31,601 bases of DNA from SHNJ01 sp964458615 (GTDB lineage Bacteria > Pseudomonadota > Alphaproteobacteria > SHNJ01): the NCBI GenBank assembly GCA_964458615.1, contig CAYWJR010000012.1, positions 1 to 31,601 on the forward strand. Reading direction: 5' to 3'. The position numbers and the translations under genes are program-made. Positions 25,429 to 31,601 of the stretch are shown here, piece after piece (the stretch's first letter is position 1; every line of letters starts with the position of its first letter). A model generated the notes under the pieces. The model did no database searches, was not told the DNA's origin, and saw only the letters and a program-made list of their open reading frames with translations.

Positions 25429-25896
25429 TTAGTTCTGGTCCCGTCCCGCATGATTGCGGCAATAATCCAAAAAACCTTCTAATATATAGGCTGCTGCGGC
25501 GGAATCGATACTGCGATCTCTTTTTGCCCGGCTGATGTCCTGGCCGACCATAAACCGCTCGACCGCACTGGTAGAAAGCCGTTCATCCCAAAATTCTATT
25601 GGAAAATCAGATAATTCCTGATCTTTATGCAAGTTTCTGGCGAGCTGTCTGACGGCCTGGCATCCTGCCCCTTCGGTGCCATCCATATTCAATGGCAACC
25701 CCAATAAAATCATCCCCACTTCTTCGGATTTGACGATCTGTTTTAAAACTTGCAAATCCTTTTGCCATTTGGTCCGGTTGATAACCGAATGGGGGCTGGC
25801 GATAATATGCCCACGGTCGGACAATGCCACACCGATTGTCACAGACCCTATGTCCAATGCCATTATTTTCTTATTTTTAGGCGGGGTGAATCGCAT
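25429..25896 (-). CDS. ruvX: Putative pre-16S rRNA nuclease RuvX (YqgF)
   Basis: RNase H-fold nuclease implicated in maturing the 5' end of 16S rRNA. The 155-residue product has the family's acidic landmarks: LDIGSVTIGVALSD near the N-terminus, LLGLPLNMDGTEG in the middle, DERLSTSAVERFM, and DSAAAAYILEGFLD at the end. I chose ATG 25896; a GTG at 25938 in the same frame would add 14 residues without family resemblance, and neither has a strong ribosome site. It is divergent from gatC, an arrangement common in alphaproteobacteria. Confidence 0.9.
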   Translation of the reverse strand: MRFTPPKNKKIMALDIGSVTIGVALSDRGHIIASPHSVINRTKWQKDLQVLKQIVKSEEVGMILLGLPLNMDGTEGAGCQAVRQLARNLHKDQELSDFPIEFWDERLSTSAVERFMVGQDISRAKRDRSIDSAAAAYILEGFLDYCRNHAGRDQN

Positions 25897-25994
25897 GCCG
25901 TGTTTTACACCGTAATTTTCCGCGCGTCTACTGCGCACTGGAAATATAGTTACAAATTGTGTAATGTCCCTTGCTTGAAATCAGGAGCCAAATT

Positions 25995-26282
25995 ATGTCC
26001 AAATTCACCGAAGCCGACGTATTGAAATATGCCAAATTGGCGCGCATACGCGTCGAGCCGGATCAATTATCCGCGTTCGCCCAAGATATGAGCGGTATTT
26101 TCGATTGGATCGAACAAATCCAGGCCGTGAACACCGATGGTGTCGAACCATTGGTTACTATTGGCGAACAAATGCCCATGCAAGAAGACAAAATCAGCGA
26201 TGGTCATAAACAATCTGATGTTTTGTCCAATGCGCCCGATTCATACATGGGCTTTTACGCCGTTCCAAAAGTTATCGAATAG
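25995..26282 (+). CDS. gatC: Asp/Glu-tRNA amidotransferase subunit C
   Basis: Small structural subunit that holds GatA and GatB together in the GatCAB complex, which converts Glu-tRNA(Gln) and Asp-tRNA(Asn) to the amide forms. The 95-residue protein has the family pattern VLKYAKLARIRV, IFDWIEQIQAVNTDGVEPL and the C-terminal FYAVPKVIE. ATG 25995 has a strong ribosome site (AGGAG). An upstream in-frame start at 25971 is less likely. It begins the gatCAB operon, 12 bases before gatA. Confidence 0.95.
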   Translation: MSKFTEADVLKYAKLARIRVEPDQLSAFAQDMSGIFDWIEQIQAVNTDGVEPLVTIGEQMPMQEDKISDGHKQSDVLSNAPDSYMGFYAVPKVIE

Positions 26283-26294
26283 ATCGAGATTGAC

Positions 26295-27800
26295 ATGTCC
26301 CTGCCATTGAAAAAAGAAATCCCGTCCACCTTGACCGACCTGACCATCGCCGATGCAATCGGCGGATTAAAGGCCAAGAAATTTTCGGCAACCGAATTGA
26401 CATCCGCTTTTGTTCAAGCCATGGAAAAAGCGCGTCCATTAAACGCGTTTGTCACCGAAACCCCGGAATTGGCGATGCAACAAGCCAAAGAATCCGACGC
26501 CCGTCTGGCCAATGGAACCGCCCGCGCGATGGAAGGAATTCCAATCGCTAACAAAGACATGTTTTGCACCAAGGGCGTGCGCACAACCGCCAGCAGCCAC
26601 ATGCTGGAAAATTTTATCCCGCCTTATGAATCCACCGTTACGCAAAACTTGTTGAATGCCGGCGTGACCACATTGGGCAAGGTTAGTTTGGACGAATTCG
26701 CAATGGGCGCATCGAACCAAACCAGTTATTTCAAACCCGTCGTCAATCCATGGAGTCCTGCGGGCAAAAAATTGGTCCCGGGCGGCTCATCGGGTGGATC
26801 CGCATCCGCCGTTGCGGCGCGATGCGCCATGGCCGCGACCGGCACCGATACCGCCGGGTCCGCCCGTCAACCGGCCGCATTGACCGGAATTGTCGGATCG
26901 AAACCGACCTATGGCCGTTGTTCCAGATGGGGTATTATCGCTTTTGCTTCGTCGCTGGACCAAGCAGGGCCAATGACCCGCACCGTTATGGATAACGCGA
27001 TCATGATGCGCGAAATGTGCAGTTTCGACCCAAAGGACGCCACATCGGTCAATGTACCGACACCAGATTTCGCAAAATCTGTTGGTCAATCGATCAAGGG
27101 ATTGAAAGTCGGTTTACCAAAAGAATGCAATGTCGATGGCATGCGCGACGATCTGCGCAAATTGTGGCACGACAAAGCCAAGGAATTGGAAAAGCAAGGC
27201 GCGATTATTTCCGAAGTGTCATTGCCGCATTTCAAATATTCCGTTCCTATTTACTATATCCTTGCACCCGCCGAAGCATCAAGCAATCTGGCGCGTTATG
27301 ACGGCGTACGGTACGGGCACCGCACCGCGGATCCAAAAAACATCGTCGATTTATATGAACGCAGCCGGGCCGAAGGATTTGGCCGCGAAGTCCGCCGCCG
27401 CATGTTTGTCGGCGCGTATGTTTTGTCCGCCAGCTATTTCGAGGCATTTTTTACAAAGGCGCAAAAAATCCGCCGCATTCTGACAAACGAAATCAACGAT
27501 GCGTTTAAACAGGTCGATGTGTTGTTTACACCTACCGCGCCCGGCCCCGCATTCGGCATCGGCGAAAAGTTCAACAACCCAATCGATTTGTACCTAGAGG
27601 ATTTGTTCACCGTTCCCGCCAACCACGCGGGCCTGCCGGCAATTTCGGTTCCGTCTGGATTGACGGCGGATAATTTGCCGCTTGGTTTGCAATTTATGGG
27701 ACGGCGTTTTGACGAAGAAACCATGTTCCGCGCCGCAGGCGTTTTGGAACAAGTGTCGAATTTCAATTTCAAACCGCCCTTTATCGCCGGAGAACAATAA
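26295..27800 (+). CDS. gatA: Asp/Glu-tRNA amidotransferase subunit A
   Basis: Amidase-signature subunit that releases ammonia from glutamine for GatB. The 501 residues hold the Ser-cisSer-Lys triad: Lys87 (PIANKDMF), Ser165 (VPGGSSGGSA) and Ser189 in TDTAGSARQPAA. The usual consensus around the nucleophile is TDTGGSIRQP; here Gly187 is Ala and Ile190 is Ala. The first change is tolerated by the amidase signature pattern; the second falls outside its usual hydrophobic set. The rest, including LDQAGPMTRTV and the C-terminal GLPAISVPSG, is normal. gatB follows after two bases. Confidence 0.96.
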   Translation: MSLPLKKEIPSTLTDLTIADAIGGLKAKKFSATELTSAFVQAMEKARPLNAFVTETPELAMQQAKESDARLANGTARAMEGIPIANKDMFCTKGVRTTASSHMLENFIPPYESTVTQNLLNAGVTTLGKVSLDEFAMGASNQTSYFKPVVNPWSPAGKKLVPGGSSGGSASAVAARCAMAATGTDTAGSARQPAALTGIVGSKPTYGRCSRWGIIAFASSLDQAGPMTRTVMDNAIMMREMCSFDPKDATSVNVPTPDFAKSVGQSIKGLKVGLPKECNVDGMRDDLRKLWHDKAKELEKQGAIISEVSLPHFKYSVPIYYILAPAEASSNLARYDGVRYGHRTADPKNIVDLYERSRAEGFGREVRRRMFVGAYVLSASYFEAFFTKAQKIRRILTNEINDAFKQVDVLFTPTAPGPAFGIGEKFNNPIDLYLEDLFTVPANHAGLPAISVPSGLTADNLPLGLQFMGRRFDEETMFRAAGVLEQVSNFNFKPPFIAGEQ

Positions 27801-27802
27801 TC

Positions 27803-29308
27803 ATGTCCAATACCGCAAATAATTATATCAAAGGCGAAACCGGCGATTGGGAAATCGTAATCGGGCTTGAAATGCACGCGCAAATCACATCGAACGCGAA
27901 ATTGTTTTCCCGTTCTTCCGCCGAATTCGGCGGCGAACCGAACGATCATGTCGCGTTGCTGGATGCCGGGATGCCGGGCCAATTGCCGGTCATCAACGAA
28001 AAATGCGTCGAACAGGCAATCCGCACCGGATTGGGATTGAACGCGCAAATCAACTTGAAATCCGTATTCGACCGCAAAAACTATTTTTATCCCGATTTGC
28101 CGACGGGTTATCAAATTTCGCAATTCTTCCAACCCATCGTCGGCAAAGGCGAAATCGTGATCGATTTGCCGGGCGGACAGTCCAAAAACATCGGCATCAC
28201 CCGGTTGCATTTGGAACAAGACGCCGGAAAATCTATGCACGACCAACATCCGACCAAATCGTTTATCGATTTGAACCGCGCAGGGGTTGGGTTGATGGAA
28301 ATCGTATCGGAACCCGATATGCGTTCATCCGAAGAAGCAGGCGCCTATGTCAAAAAAATGCGCGCCATTTTGCGGTATTTGGGCACGTGCGACGGCAACA
28401 TGGAAGAAGGATCTTTGCGTTGCGACGTCAACGTGTCGGTACGCAAACCCGGCGCCGGTTTCGGCACGCGCTGTGAAATTAAAAACGTCAATTCGGTGCG
28501 TTTCGTTATGCAAGCCATCGAAGTCGAGGCGCGCCGCCAAATCGAAATCATCGAAGGCGGCGGAAAAATCGACCAGGAAACGCGCCTATTCGATCCAACC
28601 AAGGGCGAAACGCGCAGCATGCGTTCCAAAGAAGACGCCCAAGATTACCGTTATTTCCCCTGCCCCGATTTGCCGCCATTGATCGTAACCCAAAAATACG
28701 TCGATACGATCAAATCCACGTTGCCGGAATTGCCCGACAACAAAAAAGACCGGTATATGCGCGAATATGATTTAACCGCGTACGATGCCAGCGTTTTGGT
28801 CGGCGAAAAAGAAATCGCGGATTATTATGACGCGATGCTGAAAATATTATCGTCCACCAACAACCAACGCAGCCGCGAACAAATTTGCGCCGACGCCAAA
28901 TTATGCAGCAACTGGTTGACGGTGGAATTGTTCGGCGCGCTGAACAAAGAAAACAAAACCATCGCGCAATCGCCGATTTCATCGAAACAATTGGCGGGGC
29001 TGGTTTTATTGATTTTGGATAACACCATTTCCGGCAAAATCGCCAAAGAAGTTTTCGCCGAAATGTTGTCATCCGGTAAGGATGCGGTCGATATTGTCGA
29101 AAGCAAGGGATTGAAACAAGTCACCGATGTCGGCGCAATCGAATCGGCCATCGACGCGGTGTTGAACGCCAATCCGGATAAAGTCGCGGAATACAAGGCC
29201 GGCAAAGACAAAATGTTCGGATTCTTCGTCGGTCAAATTATGAAATCGACCGGCGGCAAGGCCAACCCAAGCCTGTTGAACGAGATTTTGAAGAAGAAAC
29301 TAAGTTAG
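27803..29308 (+). CDS. gatB: Asp/Glu-tRNA amidotransferase subunit B
   Basis: Kinase/transamidase subunit that activates Glu- or Asp-tRNA with ATP and adds ammonia from GatA. The 501 residues begin WEIVIGLEMHAQI, continue with the catalytic cradle NYFYPDLPTGYQISQ, RLHLEQDAGKSMHD and GVGLMEIVSEPD, and end with the helical and YqeY-like tRNA-binding domain (FGFFVGQIMKSTGGKANP). Length is normal. ATG 27803 has GGAG upstream inside the end of gatA. The operon ends at the terminator at 29341-29370. Confidence 0.97.
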   Translation: MSNTANNYIKGETGDWEIVIGLEMHAQITSNAKLFSRSSAEFGGEPNDHVALLDAGMPGQLPVINEKCVEQAIRTGLGLNAQINLKSVFDRKNYFYPDLPTGYQISQFFQPIVGKGEIVIDLPGGQSKNIGITRLHLEQDAGKSMHDQHPTKSFIDLNRAGVGLMEIVSEPDMRSSEEAGAYVKKMRAILRYLGTCDGNMEEGSLRCDVNVSVRKPGAGFGTRCEIKNVNSVRFVMQAIEVEARRQIEIIEGGGKIDQETRLFDPTKGETRSMRSKEDAQDYRYFPCPDLPPLIVTQKYVDTIKSTLPELPDNKKDRYMREYDLTAYDASVLVGEKEIADYYDAMLKILSSTNNQRSREQICADAKLCSNWLTVELFGALNKENKTIAQSPISSKQLAGLVLLILDNTISGKIAKEVFAEMLSSGKDAVDIVESKGLKQVTDVGAIESAIDAVLNANPDKVAEYKAGKDKMFGFFVGQIMKSTGGKANPSLLNEILKKKLS

Positions 29309-29335
29309 GAATTGTTCATAAATCAGCCGTAAATA

Positions 29336-29370
29336 AAAAAACCGCCAGATTCCTCTGGCGGTTTTTGTTT
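29336..29370. terminator. Bidirectional Rho-independent terminator between gatB and the FkbM gene
   Basis: A perfect 9-bp stem ACCGCCAGA (29341-29349) / TCTGGCGGT (29354-29362) with loop TTCC. It is flanked by an A-run on the left and GTTTTTGTTT on the right, so it works on both strands. It serves gatCAB on plus and the FkbM gene (stop 29379) on minus. Confidence 0.92.
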
Positions 29371-29378
29371 ATGGGCTG

Positions 29379-30572
29379 CTACTGCCACTCTTTCGGCCAA
29401 TGCAGGCTTGGATCCTTGTGCAACAATAATTTCGGGCTTACATTCTTTACGATACGGAAATCCTTGTCGATCATGGATTTTTCCTTGACCGCCAGCATAT
29501 TGAAACCATGCGGCGGGCCGTTCAAATAAACGTCTTTCGGTTCCATGATTTCGATTTTGCACCCTTGCATCGGCACATTCGATTGGAAATCGCGGAACGC
29601 ATAAACATGGTATCCGAATTTACGCAAATACCGGACGATTTCGGTATTTTCCAAACCTTTCGACCAATCCACGTAAAAACGGTGAACTTCGAAAATCAAA
29701 TTCGGCGCCTGCCCGGCCGGTTGGCGCAAATATCCTTCCGCGCCTTTCAATGCGGGCAATTCCGATCCTTCGATGTCCATCAATATCAAATCGAAATTCT
29801 TGATTGCGTTTTTCTTGCCATATGCATCGATGGATGTTGCCGGGAATGTAATTTTTCCCTTCGCGCTGCCTTGCAATTCGCGGGCATACGCAAACGCGTC
29901 ATTACCGGCCAATTCCAATGTTGTTTTATCGTGGCTCCATAACCCCAAATGGGTTGGCTTTATTTGTTTCGCGACTTTGTTTTCCGTGGCGTTCAATTGC
30001 AATAATCCGCGTTGTTCGTCGCTGGGTTCAAAACAATGAATGACCGATTTTTTACCCGATTTAGCGCCCAATATCGCGTGATCGCCCGCATACGCACCGC
30101 CGATCAAAACGTTTTTCGCGTTGCGGCACCATTTAACGAACAATTTTGTGGTTTGGGGTTCGAACACATGATCCGGTTTTTCCGCCGCGGACAGCAAAAA
30201 ATCGCGGGCGATTTTGCTGCGGTAAACGAAATTGAAAACCGTTCCGTCCGATAATTTTTTGCGCAATACCGGCGCGGATTTAAACAACGCGTCACAAACT
30301 GGCCCTGTCAATTCTTCGCGCACGCTGCGCCCGATGGGTAAAAAAACTTTGGTTTCAATATCGCGCAAGGCGGCAATTAACGCGTCCCGCGCTTCTTGGT
30401 GAAAACCCAATTCCGCCAGCGATGCGAATAATTTTTGTTCTGCGCCCGACAAACCGGCCAAAGTGGTTTGATTGATTTTATACGCCTTGGTGATTTTACT
30501 GCGCGCCTTTGGCATAAGTTTCCGCGCCGTTTTGGCGCGTTTTGTCTTTAATTGTTTTTTCGCTGCTGCCAT
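29379..30572 (-). CDS. FkbM family methyltransferase
   Basis: A SAM-dependent methyltransferase of the FkbM type, usually acting on sugar hydroxyls of glycans or secondary metabolites. The 397 residues have a very basic N-terminal stretch of about 30 (KKQLKTKRAKTARK), a helical region to about 140 and the catalytic domain. In that domain, NVLIGGAYAGDHA (154-166) is the SAM site in variant form, HCFEPSDEQRGLLQLN (179-194) is the FkbM acidic motif and DLILMDIEGSELPALKGAE (261-279) the family hallmark. ATG 30572 has AGGAG ten bases before. It follows an acyltransferase gene by 19 bases, suggesting a polysaccharide-modification operon. Confidence 0.85.
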   Translation of the reverse strand: MAAAKKQLKTKRAKTARKLMPKARSKITKAYKINQTTLAGLSGAEQKLFASLAELGFHQEARDALIAALRDIETKVFLPIGRSVREELTGPVCDALFKSAPVLRKKLSDGTVFNFVYRSKIARDFLLSAAEKPDHVFEPQTTKLFVKWCRNAKNVLIGGAYAGDHAILGAKSGKKSVIHCFEPSDEQRGLLQLNATENKVAKQIKPTHLGLWSHDKTTLELAGNDAFAYARELQGSAKGKITFPATSIDAYGKKNAIKNFDLILMDIEGSELPALKGAEGYLRQPAGQAPNLIFEVHRFYVDWSKGLENTEIVRYLRKFGYHVYAFRDFQSNVPMQGCKIEIMEPKDVYLNGPPHGFNMLAVKEKSMIDKDFRIVKNVSPKLLLHKDPSLHWPKEWQ

Positions 30573-30591
30573 GATTGCTTGCTCCTATCGC

Positions 30592-31248
30592 TTAATCCAT
30601 TCGGAAAAAATAATTCATAATGTCGAATTTGGGTTCTTTGAATATCAATTTGACGCCATCGTTGAAAACAACGCAATTGCCCGGCGTATCGGCGTTGATA
30701 ACCGATTGCCCCTGCGCAACGAATGTTTTTGCGCCGATATTGCAATTGCCTATCACAACGGAATTGGGGTACAAAACCACGCCTTCGCCGAATTTCGGCA
30801 ATTCATCGGCCTTTATACGGCCAACAGTGGTGTTCTGATATAAAACCAGGTAATTGGCGTAATGCGCGCGGGATAAAACGATCCCAACCGAATGCGGAAT
30901 ACAAAAAATTTCCGGCATTTCGATTTCATAAAATATTTCCAGTCCGTTCAACGCCTTGTTCAAACAATATATTTTGCTGGCGCAATCGGCGTCTTTTTGT
31001 TCCTTCCAAACCGAATTGGCCAGGAAATATAAAAAAACCGCATATTGATTGGAATGCAGCGGCGAAAATTTATTTTCCGGCCACATGCGCGATAACTTTA
31101 CCGGCTTGCGCATCCGGTCCAATGCCGTATCGATACTGCGCCCCACGGCGGATTTGACCGATAAACTATGCTTGTCGGGAAAAAAATTGCTGATCTGCCC
31201 GCTTACCATTTCGACTATTTCGCGGCGGCTGGTGTTAACGAGTTCCAT
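30592..31248 (-). CDS. Hexapeptide-repeat acyltransferase (serine-acetyltransferase-like)
   Basis: A 218-residue protein with a helical N-terminal half and a left-handed beta-helix C-terminal half like CysE-type transferases. The repeats are visible in the segment GRIKADELPKFGEGVVLYPN, then SVVIGNCNIGAKTFVAQGQS and VINADTPGNCVVFND. The catalytic-type histidine lies in SRAHYANYLV, which differs from the usual CysE HR/DIHP site, so the acceptor may be a sugar rather than serine. ATG 31248 overlaps the epimerase stop by 14 bases. Bases 30736-30790 of this gene recur inverted at 31547-31601. Context suggests glycan acetylation; the substrate is unknown. Confidence 0.75.
   Translation of the reverse strand: MELVNTSRREIVEMVSGQISNFFPDKHSLSVKSAVGRSIDTALDRMRKPVKLSRMWPENKFSPLHSNQYAVFLYFLANSVWKEQKDADCASKIYCLNKALNGLEIFYEIEMPEIFCIPHSVGIVLSRAHYANYLVLYQNTTVGRIKADELPKFGEGVVLYPNSVVIGNCNIGAKTFVAQGQSVINADTPGNCVVFNDGVKLIFKEPKFDIMNYFFRMD
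30736..30790 (+). repeat. Left arm of a 55-bp perfect inverted repeat
   Basis: This segment of the acyltransferase gene is identical to the reverse complement of 31547-31601. After one mismatch, six more bases (ATTTCG) match before similarity ends. Confidence 0.95.
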
Positions 31249-31601
31249 TATTTTCCAATTTTACGTTGAACGTTATAATGTCCCGTATTTTATCCGCAAG
31301 CGCCACCGGCCGTAAGCCAAAATCAACTTTAATTTTAGAAATATCGATTTGCGGTGCGGCCACCCGGCTGGACGCGCGGGTTGGCGTTATATTCACACCC
31401 AAATGGCGCTTTAAAAGATCGAATAATTCTCGATTGCTTAGATTATATCCGCTGGCAACATTATAAATTTCAAACTTTGCGGAAATGCTTGCGGCCACAA
31501 TCGCGGCGCAAACATCGTCGATATAAACATAATCGCGGGCGAAATCCGGCGAAGGCGTGGTTTTGTACCCCAATTCCGTTGTGATAGGCAATTGCAATAT
31601 C
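31235..31601 (-). CDS. NAD-dependent epimerase/dehydratase, C-terminal part (N-terminus lost at the window edge)
   Basis: The C-terminal portion of an extended short-chain dehydrogenase acting on nucleotide sugars. The family mark ARDYVYIDDVCAAIVAA is followed by IYNVASGYNLSNRELFDLL and the closing SKIKVDFGLRPV. Genuine epimerase sequence appears to begin near 31546. From 31547 to the edge, the frame only reads the antisense of a duplicated acyltransferase fragment, so the first 20 or so residues are not epimerase. It overlaps the acyltransferase start by 14 bases and would be the upstream gene of the same operon. Confidence 0.7.
   Translation of the reverse strand, partial: ILQLPITTELGYKTTPSPDFARDYVYIDDVCAAIVAASISAKFEIYNVASGYNLSNRELFDLLKRHLGVNITPTRASSRVAAPQIDISKIKVDFGLRPVALADKIRDIITFNVKLENNGTR
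31547..31601 (-). repeat. Right arm of the 55-bp inverted repeat, at the window end
   Basis: An exact inverted copy of 30736-30790. Read on the plus strand it encodes GEGVVLYPNSVVIGNCNI, the acyltransferase beta-helix. It ends exactly at the last base, so its true extent is unknown. Confidence 0.95.

Noticed and set aside
27434..28249. 271-codon minus-strand frame spanning the gatA-gatB junction
   Set aside because: It is antisense to two intact conserved genes and has no ribosome site or domain.

Overview
The window reads as a chromosomal segment of an uncultured or unnamed alphaproteobacterium of moderate GC content. The evidence is gene content and order: nuoJKLMN-birA-coaX-rnj (an alphaproteobacterial 3' nuo arrangement), a TPR protein-bamB-der block, a DUF2794 protein, a bacterial NDUFS4-type complex I accessory subunit, and ruvX divergent from gatCAB. 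I cannot assign a genus from sequence alone. Nearly all of it is dense housekeeping DNA. No insertion sequence, prophage, CRISPR array or restriction/defence locus was seen.

Layout. 1-7777 (minus): the membrane-arm genes of respiratory complex I (nuoJ, K, L, M, N), then biotin ligase, type III pantothenate kinase and the 5' end of RNase J. The catalytic-arm genes nuoA-I are not next to nuoJ. 7952-12038 (minus): a thioredoxin-family protein, a TPR membrane protein, the BamB-like lipoprotein and the GTPase Der, a mix of envelope-assembly and ribosome-assembly functions. 12276-13416: a DUF2794 protein (plus) facing an unrecognised 264-residue protein (minus). 13513-16419 (minus): rsmB-guaA. 16512-17963 (plus): an unrecognised 483-residue protein. 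17970-19451 (minus): guaB, so both GMP-branch enzymes lie within 6 kb. 19452-20287: the one long stretch without a standard gene. It holds a near-consensus promoter and three tiny reading frames, and a perfect inverted repeat sits directly before the guaB start codon.

20288-23752 (minus): tRNA-Arg(TCT), alaS and rlmE, which look like one transcript. 23831-24338: the NDUFS4-like gene (minus) and tRNA-Pro(TGG) (plus) with back-to-back promoters. 24378-25896 (minus): a DUF192 exported protein, a small secreted protein and ruvX. 25995-29308 (plus): gatC, gatA, gatB, the amidotransferase for the indirect Gln-tRNA/Asn-tRNA route, closed by a clear bidirectional terminator. 29379-31601 (minus): a glycan-modification-like group made of a FkbM methyltransferase, a hexapeptide-type acyltransferase and the C-terminal part of an NAD-dependent epimerase.

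The strongest anomaly is at the right edge. The last 55 bases are a perfect inverted copy of 30736-30790, inside the acyltransferase gene, and they break the epimerase frame. This looks more like an amplification or assembly chimera at a contig end than biology. The best candidates for something undescribed are the tiny-ORF or ncRNA unit upstream of guaB and the two orphan proteins around the guaA/guaB genes.
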